Of a stretch of DNA of 64,000 bases, positions 46,706 through 58,482 are shown in pieces. This DNA comes from Dipteris shenzhenensis (Eukaryota > Polypodiophyta > Polypodiopsida > Gleicheniales). Below the pieces are notes generated by a model that ran no database searches, was not told where the DNA came from, and saw only the letters and a program-made list of their open reading frames with translations. Both the position numbers and the translations under genes were made by a program. The stretch is taken from assembly GCA_047967505.1 (NCBI GenBank), contig CM106539.1, one strand, 5' to 3'. How positions within the stretch are numbered: the first letter of the stretch is position 1; the number at the start of each line of letters is the position of its first letter.

Positions 46706-48570
46706 TCATCACAAACATTGCACTTTGACATTTTTTGCCTCCTTGGGATTTTAACATATCCAAAGTTCTTCTTCCAAAGAGTATACAAAGTATGAGAAGA
46801 AGCTACGGCATCCCCTCTTTGCCTTTGCTTTTCTGCAATAGAGTCAAATACTTCGAGCTTTGTCAAGCCCATTGGAAGGTGCATTTCAGTGATCGCGTCA
46901 TCGTTAGGGAGTTTGGTAGATATATGGGGTTGAGGCAAAGCATTTTCATGTATGAAGTCTTGCAAAATTGCTGCTGCCTTGACAGTTGAGATTCTTGATT
47001 TGGACCTTCCTCTATTACCGTGAATGCTAAATTTGTTGCCGCCCTTTGCCTTGGTGACTAAATCCCAATGTGTACCATGGGATAATCCAATAATATTGCG
47101 ATATGCCTTATTGCAAATCCTTTTTCCATTTACGAGAGGTTTTACCTTTTGTCTTGAACTTAGCCTTTTATTGCCATTCTGAAGAAAGCAAGAGAGACTT
47201 GTGAGAAGGTATTCATTTCTTTCGCTTCCCCTTCTTTGCCACACGTGTCCTCTACATTCCCTGATGTCTGCAAGATCAATGAAGCGTATACATCTTCGCT
47301 TGCAACATAGATATCCCAATGCATTTAACATGTTCTCCTCCTTCATTACTCTCTTCCTCTTTGGTTGCTTTTGTGGATCTGCCTGGATTCTCTTTCTCTT
47401 CATGCATATGTATGACCGTTTTCGTTCCTCGTGCACATTGTTATCTGTATTTATGCACTTCTTCTCCTCACATTTGTTTGTAACCAAGCATCCATGATTG
47501 GTCGTTGCATCCTTGTTCATATCACAATCAAAGTTAAATACTGAATAATCCTCTGTTGATCTCATCCTCGTTTTTAACATACTCTTAGGACAATTCAATG
47601 AATTCAATATTCTACGAGAGTATTGAGAACCTTGAAACTCTTCCACTCCTGAGAGAACATCACTCATTGGGACATCTTGCATGGCTTTCACAAATCCACA
47701 ACCTTGATTGACACCAGGTTTGTTAATATGCATGAACTCATCCACACTTGACAAGACATCGCTATTGAAACCTTTGCCCTTCTCACTGTGCAAGAATTCA
47801 TCCATTCCAGATAAGGCTTCGCTTCTAAAATCATTTTGTTTCTTGGAACCAATGAACTCATCCACTCCAGATAAGATGTCACTTCTATAATTGAGTATAT
47901 TGAAATCATCCACATTTGAAGTGATAGAGCCTGGCACATGGGCATGCTTTTTAGGTCCTTTGATATTGTAGTATACGTTGTCTTTATCATTGAAAACCAC
48001 GTGCCTCTTTCTCATGTTTAAAAATTGCATGCTCCATCTCATATTCTTGCCTACCTCATAGTAGGGATCACATAAGGATGTTATGTTATCAACCATACCA
48101 TCATCAGCGACTTTTAGAATCCTCATCTGCGCAAATGACCATTGCTCCACTTGTTCAAATCCCAATACTTCACCTTCTGCTACAATCTTATTTGCAAATG
48201 ATCTCATTTGTAAAATGTCCCCTATAGTAAAATCCAAGGTGGTGCACTTTGTATTCTTGATAATGTCTGTTGCATAAGTCTCATCTTTGTCCCATGCTAT
48301 AAATGATTTGTTGGATGTATTGTAGGGCATAACATCTCCAAGTGTTTCCATATCTCCACATTTATACTTTAGCTCAACATGTGCGCTAAGAATCTTTGAT
48401 ACAGTAACTGCTACCTTATCTTCGCCAAGTCTTCGAAAGTGGCAAAGTGAATTGGGATCACTATCATGGATTGTAGCAAATGCAACTACTTCTCTTTTGC
48501 TACATAAAATCACATCCATCCCTGGAACAAAATCTATAGCCATCTCCTTTGTGAGAGTCCTTCGCAAGCA
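46696..48570 (-). CDS. DUF8039-like N-terminal frame of the two-frame gene
   Basis: Open from about 48609; first ATG at 48543 (615 residues to TGA at 46696). The N-terminus (VPGMDVILCS, DPNSLCHFRRLG, METLGDV, FIAWD) resembles the DUF8039 domain of plant transposon-related proteins. Residues ~221-303 hold four copies of a ten-residue motif, SD(V/I)LSGVDEF. A basic stretch (KRKRIQADPQKQPKRKRV) could be a nuclear-localisation signal. The last ~170 residues (VNGKRICNKAYRNIIG, SIHGNRGRSK, LPMGLTKLEVFDSI, YTLWKKNFGYVKIP, KCNVCDDLK) are what precedes DUF7869 in full-length relatives, so this and the next frame are one gene split in two. A possible splice acceptor (TTGCCACTGCAG) lies just upstream at about 48573, so earlier exons may exist. 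Confidence 0.75.
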   Translation of the reverse strand, partial: CLRRTLTKEMAIDFVPGMDVILCSKREVVAFATIHDSDPNSLCHFRRLGEDKVAVTVSKILSAHVELKYKCGDMETLGDVMPYNTSNKSFIAWDKDETYATDIIKNTKCTTLDFTIGDILQMRSFANKIVAEGEVLGFEQVEQWSFAQMRILKVADDGMVDNITSLCDPYYEVGKNMRWSMQFLNMRKRHVVFNDKDNVYYNIKGPKKHAHVPGSITSNVDDFNILNYRSDILSGVDEFIGSKKQNDFRSEALSGMDEFLHSEKGKGFNSDVLSSVDEFMHINKPGVNQGCGFVKAMQDVPMSDVLSGVEEFQGSQYSRRILNSLNCPKSMLKTRMRSTEDYSVFNFDCDMNKDATTNHGCLVTNKCEEKKCINTDNNVHEERKRSYICMKRKRIQADPQKQPKRKRVMKEENMLNALGYLCCKRRCIRFIDLADIRECRGHVWQRRGSERNEYLLTSLSCFLQNGNKRLSSRQKVKPLVNGKRICNKAYRNIIGLSHGTHWDLVTKAKGGNKFSIHGNRGRSKSRISTVKAAAILQDFIHENALPQPHISTKLPNDDAITEMHLPMGLTKLEVFDSIAEKQRQRGDAVASSHTLYTLWKKNFGYVKIPRRQKMSKCNVCDDLK

Positions 48571-48571
48571 A

Positions 48572-48595
48572 GCTGCAGTGGCAACAATTACATAA
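48572..48595 (-). promoter_or_regulatory. Possible intron 3' splice site upstream of the DUF8039-like frame
   Basis: Minus-strand TTATGTAATTGTTGCCACTGCAG followed by CTTGC resembles a plant acceptor, and the reading frame stays open across it to the ATG at 48543. If used, a 5' exon would have to lie upstream, beyond at least part of the satellite array. Confidence 0.3.
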
Positions 48596-48674
48596 ATATT
48601 AGTCTCTTTTTAATAATCTACTTATTTATTATAATTTTTAATTAGTACTTAATTTATTAGTGGGAGAAGTTATC

Positions 48675-51600
48675 CGATCACGCATTATACACCATTTTTT
48701 CCCTAATGATATGCACATTCGCACAAAAACACGCCATTAGGTGTGTTATCTGACCAAGTACTTATCAGATGGGTGTGCCTCATTGAGAACATTTCAATAC
48801 CACCTAGGTTGAGGCGTAAAAAAAGTTTTGTGCCCATTGTATATCCTTTGCATGGTCAATCGAGCATTAAATACTATTTTTACTCTAGTGTCATGCACAT
48901 CCGTCAAAAAACACGCTGCTAGGTATGTTATATGATCAACCACTTATGGGATGGGCGTGCCACTTTGCATGTAAGTTGATTCTACCTAGCTGAAGGTGTG
49001 TGCAAAGTATTGTGCCCATCAGATATGCTTTGCATTGTCGATCAAGCATAAAACACCGTTTTTGTCTTAGTGTCATGCACATTCGTCAAAAAACGCAGTC
49101 CTAGATGTGTTATTCAGACTAGTACTTATCGGATGGGGGCTCCAGTTTGAACGCAAGTTTGTTTCAACTCGGTTGAGGTGTGTGCAAAGTATTGTCACCA
49201 TCGGATATGATTTGCATGGTCGATCACGCATTATACACCGTTTTTTCCCTAGTGGTATGCACATCCGCAAAAAAACACGCCCTTAGGTATGTTACCTGAC
49301 CAAGTACTTATTGGATGGGTGTACCTCTTCGACAACATTTTAATACCACCTAGGTTGAGGTATAAGAAAAGTATTATGCCCATCGAATATGCTTTGCATG
49401 GTCGATCGAGCATTAAATACCATTTTTGCCTTAGTGCCATGCACATCCGTAAAAAAACACGCTGCTAGGTGTGTTATCCGATCAAGAACTTATGCAATGG
49501 GAGTGCCACTTTGCATGTGAGTCAATTACACCTATTTGAAGATGTGTGCAAAGTATCGTGCCCATCCGATATGCTTTGCATGGTTGATCGAGCATTAAAT
49601 ACCATTTTTGCCTTAGTGCCATGCACATCCGTAAAAAAACATGCTGCGAGGTGTGTTATCTGATCAAGCACTTATGCGATGGGCGTGCCACTTTGCATGT
49701 AAGTCAATTACACCTAGTTGAAGGTGTGTGCAAAGTATTGTGTTCATCGGATATGCTTTGTATTGTCGATCAAGCATAACACACCGTTTCTGCCTTAGTG
49801 TCATGCACAACCATATAAAAACACGGCCATAGGTGTGATATTCAAATAAGTACTTATCAGATAGGGGATCCACTTTGCACGCAAGTTCATTTCAACTACA
49901 TTGAGGTGCATGCAACGTATTGTCACCATCGGATATGATTTGCATGGTCGATCACGCATTATACACCATTTTTTTCCTAATGATATGCACATCCGCAAAA
50001 AAACACGCCATTAGGTGTGTTATTTGACCAAGTACTTATCGGATGGGTGTGCCTCATTGAGAACATTTCAATACCACCTAGGTTGAGGCGTACAAAAAGT
50101 TTTGTGCCCATCAAATATCATTTGCATGGTCGATCGAGCATTAAATACTTTTTTTACTCTAGTGTCATGCACATCCGTCAAAAAACACGCTGCTAGGTAT
50201 GTTATCCGATCAAGCACTTATGGGATGGGCGTGCCACTTTGCATGTAAGCCTATTCCACAAGTTTGAAGGTGTGTGCAAAGTATCGTGCCCATCGGATAT
50301 GCTTTGCATGGTCGATCGAGCATTAAATACCATTTTTGCCTTAGTGCCATGCACATCCGTAAAAAAACACGCTGCTAGGCGTGTTATCTGATCAAGCACT
50401 TATGCGATGGGCGTGCCACTTTGCATGTAAGTCAATTACACCTAGTTGAAGGTGTGTGCAAAGTATTGTGTTCATCGGATATGGTTTGCATTGTCGATCA
50501 AGCATAACACACCGTTTTTGCCTTAGTGTCATGCACAACCATATAAAAACACGGCCATAGGTGTGTTATTCAAATAAGTACTTATCAGATGGGGGCTCCA
50601 CTTTGCACGCAAGTCCGTTTTAACTATATTGAGGTGCGTGCAAAGTATTGTCACCATCGGATATGATTTGCATGGTCGATCACGCATTATACACCATTTT
50701 TTTCCTAATGATATGCACATCCGCAAAAAAACACGCCATTAGGTGTGTTATCTGACCAAGTACTTATCGAATGGGTGTGCCTCATTGAAAACATTTCAAT
50801 ACCACCTAGGTTAAGGCGTACGAAAAGTTTTGTGCCCATCGGATACGCTTTGCATGGTCGATAAGGCATTAAATACTATTTTTGCTCTAGTGTCATGCAC
50901 ATCCGTCAAAAAACAGCTGCTAGGTATGTAATCCAATCAAGCACTTATGGGATGCGCGTGCCGCTTTGCATATAAGTCTATTCCACCTAGTTGAAGGTGT
51001 GTGCAAAGTATCGTGCCCATCGGATATGCTTTGCATGGTGGATCGAGCATTAAATACCATTTTTGCCTTAGTGCCATGCACATCCGTAAAAAAACACGCT
51101 GCTAGGTGTGTTATCTGACCAATTACTTATCGGATGGGTGTGCCTCATTGCGAACATTTCAATACCACCTAGGTTGAGGTGTACGAAAAGTTTTGTGCCC
51201 ATCGGATATGCTTTGCATGGTCGATCGAGCATTAAATACTATTTTTGCTCTAGTGTCATGCACATCCGTCAAAAAACACGCTGCTAGGTATGTTATCCGA
51301 TCAAGTACTTATGGGATGGGCGTGCTACTTTGCATGTAAGTCGATTCCACCTAGTTGAAGGTGTGTGCAAAGTATTGTGCCCATCGGATATGCTTTGCAT
51401 TGTCGATCAAGCATAAAACCCCGTTTTTGCCTTGGTGTCATGCACAACCATGAAAAAACACGGTCCTAGGTGTATTATTCAAACTAGTACTTATCGGATG
51501 GGGGCTCCAGTTTGCACGCAAGTCCATTTCCACTAGGTTGAGGGTGTGCAAAGTATTGTCACCATCGGATATGATTTGCATGGTTGATCATGCATTATAC

Positions 51601-54600
51601 ACCGTTTTTTTCCTAGTGGTATGCACATCCGTAAAAAAACATGCCCTTAGGTATGTTATCTGACCAAGTACTTATCGGATGGGTATGCCTCTTTGACAAC
51701 ATTTTAATACCACCTAGGTTGAGGTATGAGAAAAGTATTATGCCCATCGGATATGCTTTGCATGGTCGATCGAGCATTAAATACCATTTTTGCCTTAGTG
51801 CCATGCACATCCGTAAAAAAACACGCTCCTAGGTGTGTTATCCGATCAAGCACTTATGCGATGGGAATGCCACTTTGCATGTAAGTCAATTCCACCTAGT
51901 TGAAAGTGTGTGCAAAGTATTGTGCCTATCAGATATCCTTTGCATGGTCAATCGAGTATTAAATACTATTTTTACTCTAGTGTCATGCACATCCGTCAAA
52001 AAACACGCTGCTAGGTATGTTATCCAATTAAGCACTTATGGGATGGGCGTGCCACTTTGCATGTAAGTTGATTCTACCTAGTTGAAGGTGTGTGCAAAGT
52101 GTTGTGCCCATCGGATATGCTTTGCATTGTCGATCAAGCATAAAACACCGTTTTTGCCTTGGTGTCATGCACAACCATAAAAAAACACGGTCCTAGGTGT
52201 ATTATTCAAACTAGTACTTATCGGATGGGGGCTCCAGTTTGCACGCAAGTCCGTTTCCACTAGGTTGAGGTGTGTGCAAAGTATTGTCACCATCGGATAT
52301 GATTTTCATGGTTGATCACGCATTATACACCGTTTTTTCCCTAGTGGTATGCACATCCGCAAAAAAACACGCCCTTAGGTATGTTATCTGACCAAGTACT
52401 TATCGGATGGGTGTGCCTCTTTGACAACATTTTAATACAACCTAAGTTGAGGTATAGGAAAAGTATTATACCCATCGGATATGCTTTGCATGGTCGATCG
52501 AGCATTAAATACCATTTTTGCCTTAGTGCCATGCACATCCGTAAAAAAACACGCTGCTAGGTGTGTTATCCGATCAAGCACTTATGCGATGGGAATGCCA
52601 CTTTGCATGTAAGTCAATTCCACCTAGTTGAAGGTGTGTGCAAAGTAGCGTGCCAATAGGATATGCTTTGCATGGTCGATCGAGCATTAAATACCATTTT
52701 TGCCTTAGTGCCATGCACATCCGTAAAAAAACACACTTCTACATGTGTTATCTGATCAAGCACTTATGCGATGGGCGTGCCACTTTTCATGTAAGTCAAT
52801 TCCACCTATTTGAAGGTGTGTGCAAAGTATTGTGCCCATCGGATATGCTTTGCATGGTCGATCGACCATTAAATACTATTTTTGCTCTAGTGTCATGCAC
52901 ATCCGTAAAAAAACACGCTGATAGGTATGTTATCCAATCAAGCACTTATGGGATGGGCGTGCCACTTTGCATGTAAGTCAATTCCACCTAGTTAAAGGTG
53001 TGTGCAAAGTATTGTGCCCATCGGATATGCTTTGCATGGTTGATCGAGCATTAAATACCATTTTTGCCTTAGTGCCATGCACATCCGTAAAAAAACACGC
53101 TGCTAGGTGTGTTATCTGATCAAGCACTTATGCGATGGGCGTGCCACTTTGCATGTAAGTTAATTCCACCTAGTTGAAGGTGTGTGCAAAGTATTGTGCC
53201 CATCGGATATGCTTTGCATTGTCGGTCAAGCATAAAACACCATTTTTGCCTTGGTGTCATGCACAACCATGAAAAAACACGGTCCTAGGTATGTTATTCA
53301 AACTAGTACTTATCGGATGGGGGCTCCAGTTTGCACGCAAGTCTATTTCAACTAGGTTGAGGTGTGTGCAAAGTATTGTCACCATCGGATATGATTTGCA
53401 TGGTCGATCACGCATTATACACCGTTTTTTCCCTAGTGGTATGCACATCCGCAAAAAAACACGCCCTTAGGTATGTTATCTGACCAAGTACTTATCGGAT
53501 GGGTGTGCCTCTTTGACAACATTTTAATACGACCTAAGTTGAGCTATAGGTAAAGTATTATGCCCATCGGATATGCTTTGCATGGTCGATCGAGCATTAA
53601 ATACCATTTTTGCCTTAGTGCCATGCACATCCGTAAAAAAACACGCTGCTAGGTGTGTTATCCGATCAAGCACTTATGTGATGGGAATGCCACTTTGCAT
53701 GTAAGTCAATTCCACCTAGTTGAAGGTGTGTGCAAAGTATCGTGCCCATCGGATATGCTTTGCATGGTCGATCGAGCATTAAATTCCATTTTTGCCTTAG
53801 TGCCATGCACATTCGTAAAAAAACACGCTGCTAGGTGTGTTATCTGATCAAGCACTTATGCGATGGGCGTGCCACTTTTCATGTAAGTCAATTCCACCTA
53901 GTTGAAGGTGTGTGCAAAGTATCGTGCCCATCGGATATGCTTTGCATTGTCGATCAAGCATAACACACTGTTTTTGCCTTAGTGTCATGCACAACCATAT
54001 AAAAACACGGCCATAGGTGTGTTATTCAAATAAATACTTATCATATGGGGTCTCCACTTTGCACACAAGTCCGTTTTAACTATGTTGAGGTGGGTGCAAT
54101 GTATTGTCACCATCGGATATGATTTGCATGGTCGATCACGCATTATACATCATTTTTTCCCTAATGATATGCACATTCGCAAAAAAACACTCCATTAGGT
54201 GTTATCTGACCAAGTACTTATCGGATGGGTGTGCCTCATTGAGAACATTTCAATACCACCTAGGTTGAGGCGTACGAAAAGTTTTGTGCCCATCAGATAT
54301 CCTTTGCATGGTCGATCGAGCATTAAATTCTATTTTTACTCTAGTGTCATGCACATCCGTCAAAACACGCTGCTAGGTATGTTATCCGATCAAGCACTTA
54401 TGGGATGGGCGTGCCACTTTGCATGTAAGTCATTTCTACCTAGTTGAAGGTGTGTGCAAAGTATTGTGCCCATCGGATATGCTTTGCATTGTCGATCAAG
54501 CATAAAACACCGTTTTTGTTTTAGTGTCATGCACATTCGTAAAAAAACGCAGTCCTAGATGTGTTATTCAAACTAGTACTTATCGGATGGGGGCTCTAGT

Positions 54601-56296
54601 TTTCACGCAAGTCGATTTCAACTAGGTTGAGGTGTGTGTAAAGTATTGTCACCTTCGGATATGATTTGCATGGTTGATCAAGCATAACACACCGTTTTTG
54701 CCTTAGTGTCATGCACAACCATATAAAAACACGGCCATAGGTGTGTTATTCAAATAAGTACTTATCAGATGGGGGCTCCACTTTGCAAGCAAGTCTGTTT
54801 TAACTACATTGAGGTGCGTGCAAAGTATTTTCACCATCGGATATGATTTGCATGGTCGATCACGCATTATACACCGTTTTTTCCCTAGTGGTATGCACAT
54901 CCACAAAAAAACACGCCCTTGGGTATGTTATCTGACCAAGTACTTATCGGATGGGTGTGCCTCTTTGACAACATTTTAATAATAACTAGGTTGAGGTATA
55001 GGAAAAGTATTATGCCCATCGGATATGCTTTGCATGGTCGATCGAGCATTAAATACCATTTTTGCCTTAGTGCCATGCACATCCGTAAAAAAACACGCTG
55101 CTAGGTGTGTTATCCGATCAAGCACTTATGAGATGGGAATGCCACTTTGCATGTAAGTCAATTCCACCTAGTTGAAGGTGTGTGCAAAGTATCGTGCCCA
55201 TCGGATATGCTTTGCATGGTCGATCGAGCATTAAATTCCATTTTTGCCTTAGTGCCATGCACATCCGTAAAAAAATACGCTGCTAGGTGTGTTATCTGAT
55301 CAAGCACTTATGCGATGGGCGTGCCACTTTGCATGTAAGTCAATTCCACCTAGTTGAAGGTGTGTGAAAAGTATCGTGCCCATTGGATATGCTTTGCATT
55401 GTCGATCAAGCATAACACACTGTTTTTGCCTTAGTGTCATGCACAACCATATAAAAACACGGCCATAGGTGTGTTATTCAAATAAATATTTATCATATGG
55501 GGGCTCCACTTTGCATGCAAGTCTGTTTTAACTACGTTGAGGTGCGTGCAAAGTATTGTCACCATCGGATATGATTTGCATGGTCGATCACACATTATAC
55601 ATCATTTTTCCCCTAATGACATGCACATTCGCAAAAAAACACGCCATTAGGTGTGTTATCTGACTAAGTACTTATCGGATGGGTGTGCCTCATTGAGAAC
55701 ATTTCAATACCACCTAGGTTGAGGTGTAACTAAAGTTTTGTGCGCATCGGATATCCTTTGCATGGTCGATCGAGCATTAAATACTATTTTTACTCTAGTG
55801 TCATGCACATCCGTCAAAAAACACGCTGCTAGGTATGTTATAGGATCAAGCACTTATGGGATGGGCATGCCACTTTGCAAGTAAGTTGATTCTACCTAGT
55901 TGAAGGTGTGTGCAAAGTATTGTGCCCATCGAATATGCTTTGCATTGTCGATCAAGCATAAAACACCATTGTTGCCTTAGTGTCATGCACAATCATCAAA
56001 AAACACGATCGTAGGTGTATTTTTCAAACAAGTACTTATCGGATGGGGATGCCACTCTGCACACAAGTCAATACTGCCTAGGTTGAGGAACGTGTAAAGT
56101 CTTGTGTCCATTGGATATGCTTTGCATAGTCTGTCTCACATGATACACCATTTTGTTGCTAGTGTTATGCACAATCGTCATAAAATACATAGGAGGTGTG
56201 TTATCCGAACAAGTACTTATGAGATGGGTGCACCACTTTGTATGCAAGTCAATAAGACCTAGGTTGAGGAGTGTACAAAGTTTTGTGCCCATTGGA
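48675..56296. repeat. 182-bp satellite array with 728-bp higher-order repeat
   Basis: Using ATATG(C/A)TTTG as anchor, 41 monomer starts can be placed from 48841 to 56115, with a partial unit before. Spacing is 182 bp in nearly all cases (180 or 181 in four). Four monomer types alternate. The type with GATTTGCATGG...CACGCATTATACACC begins at 48659, 49205, 49933, 50661, 51569, 52297, 53389, 54117, 54841 and 55569, mostly 728 bp (four monomers) apart, with one 3-unit, one 5-unit and one 6-unit step. The last two monomers at the high-coordinate end are the most diverged. Short frames of about 65 codons recur in it but shift frame each unit (182 is not a multiple of 3) and are not genes. Length and order resemble centromeric or heterochromatic satellites. 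Confidence 0.95.
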
Positions 56297-57720
56297 GAAA
56301 TGTAGATGCGATAATATTAGAAAATTCTCGGTATATGTATATGTGTGTGTGTGTGTGGCAAACAATTTTGGCACAAAGTAAACACCTAGTGCACAAATTA
56401 TGCACTTCATACCTTGAGTAAATAAGCTTGTTGATGAGGATAAATATGCCCTTGAATAAAAGCACAGTTGTTGTATGACCACAATAGGATCGCTTTGACA
56501 CCTGTGATTTTGCCCATATGTAAGTTTACAAATAGTATAAAAAATCATGTAATAATATATTAATAGTTTGCAAATGTGTATAGCAAGTGAGTAATGGGAA
56601 GTGGAAGTGGGAATGAGGAGGGAGGAGTGGAATAGGATAGGGAAGTAATAAGGATGTATGATAATAAGTATAAAAAATAGTATAATAATATATTAATAGT
56701 TTTTAAATGGCAAGTGAGTAATGGGAAGTGGAAGTGAGAGTGGGGAGGGAAGAATGGATTTTCCTTCTTTCATATTGAAATCAACTCATTATTTCAGCCA
56801 AGTATAGAATTGAGAGGTTGCACTTTGCTTCTTATACAATTAACATAATTTTTGCCATAAAGTGTAATTGGTAGTCTTGTCCTTAACATTAAAGTAAACT
56901 GACTTCGACATGATGATGGACCTAGCAAGCTCATCTAAGTCTTGCTACTCATCCTAGGTCATTACTTTTGTTTCAGTTTGATGGGCTTAATCTACATTTT
57001 CTACACCAAAAAATTATAAATCCACTCCTTCTAGAAATGGAAAGCTAGTACCATGTAACTTCTCAATGTTGGTATTGTCTAAAGAGGAAGCCATTTATAA
57101 CCTTGGAATGATAGAAGTAACAAAAAATCAAAAATTTTTATTTGGCAAAATCTGGTCAAAAAATGATCCAAAAAATATTAGGTTATTGACACCCAACAAG
57201 CATATTAGATCTTGGTTAAAAAGTCGGCATATTTCCATATGCCACCAATTAAGTGATAACACTGTATTTAAAGACGGTGATCTCAATCGAGATCTCAACA
57301 AATAATGAGGAAATTTTATTCACAATAGAAGTTTTAACAACATAAACAATTATCCATAACACTCCATGGCAAGCGTCCACACTCCAACAATCTATGCATA
57401 TATACTTATAACTTGTAAACTATTTGTTTGTAACCTGACCACAAGTAAAAGACCCGAAATTGTAGAAAATGATTTCACTTTCCAAAAAAGAATGGAATAG
57501 CATGTGTATGGCCTAGACGAAGGTCGAAAATCAAAATTTTGATGGCACCAAACTTCGCTGTCCTAAATCATACATCACCCTATTCATGCATGCCAACAGA
57601 GAGTAAGAACTTGGAGAAGAAGATAGATGTGAATACGGTAATGAAATCCATGTCTCATGATGTGTGATGAGATTTTGAGAGTCTTGATTAGTTTGATTAT
57701 AAAGACTGAGTAGTATATGG
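56297..57720. other. No gene recognised
   Basis: AT-rich sequence after the satellite. It has a (GT)n run near 56340-56360 and a duplicated purine-rich phrase, GGGAAGTGGAAGTG (about 56597 and 56720). A small open frame at 57066-57305 (79 residues) has no recognisable motif and I do not call it a gene. Confidence 0.4.
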
Positions 57721-57729
57721 CTTTACCAC

Positions 57730-58105
57730 CCCAACATATATATACATATATATGTATACGCATACACACACAGATCTATATATATCATATGTATGAATAT
57801 ATGTGTGTGTACATACATACACACATGTATGTGTACATACATACACACATGTATGTGTACATACATACATACACACATGTGTGTGTGTGTGTAAACACAT
57901 GCATGCACATGTGCACACACACACACACACACGTGTATGTAGTATGTAAGAATGTAAGTATGGATGCACACATGCCATGCATGCATGCATGAATGGATGT
58001 AATGAATGTATGTAAATAGATTACGGACATGCTCTTGAGTGTAGACACACACACACACACACACAAAGCATTCACTATATATATATATATATATATATAT
58101 CCTAT
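57730..58105. repeat. Compound TA / CA-TG microsatellites
   Basis: (ACAC)n, (ATACATAC)n, (TGTG)n and finally (TA)n at about 58075-58102. Cys/Val/Thr/His-rich frames on both strands are repeat products. Confidence 0.9.
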
Positions 58106-58109
58106 TAGA

Positions 58110-58468
58110 GGTCTTCACCTTCTATATGCTTATCACTTTCTACTTAGGCTTGCTCACACTTGTTTAAGAGGCCCTTGTTTGTGGCTCTCCTGGACACCTA
58201 TCATAATGGGACCTACGTGCACTGAGGGTTGATAATACTACCTTGTTGAAACCCTCTACACCTTCTATATATTTTTCCTTCTCCCAAAACTTTCATGCAA
58301 GTTGACCTTTTGCAATATAAATATGGCTGGGGTACTCCTTCTAGATAGTGGTGTTGTATGCTTTGTATAGAGTTGCATACTAGAGATAAGCTTGCCGTTA
58401 CCTTCTATATTATGTCTCTTGCATTTCTCTACTCCCCATTAGAGTCTCATTTTGCAGTACATTGCGAC
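58110..58468 (+). repeat. Possible copia-type LTR end
   Basis: AT-rich sequence ending GCGACA, directly before a tRNA-Met-like primer site at 58469 on the plus strand. No partner LTR is visible and the neighbouring gag is on the other strand, so only the 3' border is supported. Confidence 0.35.
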
Positions 58469-58482
58469 ATGGTATTAGAGCA
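58469..58482 (+). other. tRNA-Met-like primer-binding site
   Basis: TGGTATTAGAGCAT matches the canonical TGGTATCAGAGC at 11 of 12 positions and follows an ACA end. It overlaps the 3' end of the minus-strand gag frame, so it may mark the junction of two elements or be a chance match. Confidence 0.45.

Noticed and set aside
49073-55104. Many ~61-77-codon open frames with similar starts (such as MRMCIPLGKK on the minus strand)
   Set aside because: They recur with the 182-bp satellite unit. Because 182 is not a multiple of three, the frame changes in each monomer, so they are by-products of the repeat and not a gene family.
48675-56296. A CRISPR-like array or a VNTR-coded repeat protein
   Set aside because: Whole 182-bp units are contiguous with no alternating unique spacers, and no continuous frame runs through; it is a satellite.
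57066-57305. A 79-residue frame as an upstream exon of the two-frame gene
   Set aside because: It lies on the opposite strand and shows no family motif.
57697-58118. Cys/Val/His/Tyr-rich frames on both strands
   Set aside because: They are translations of CA/TG and TA microsatellites.
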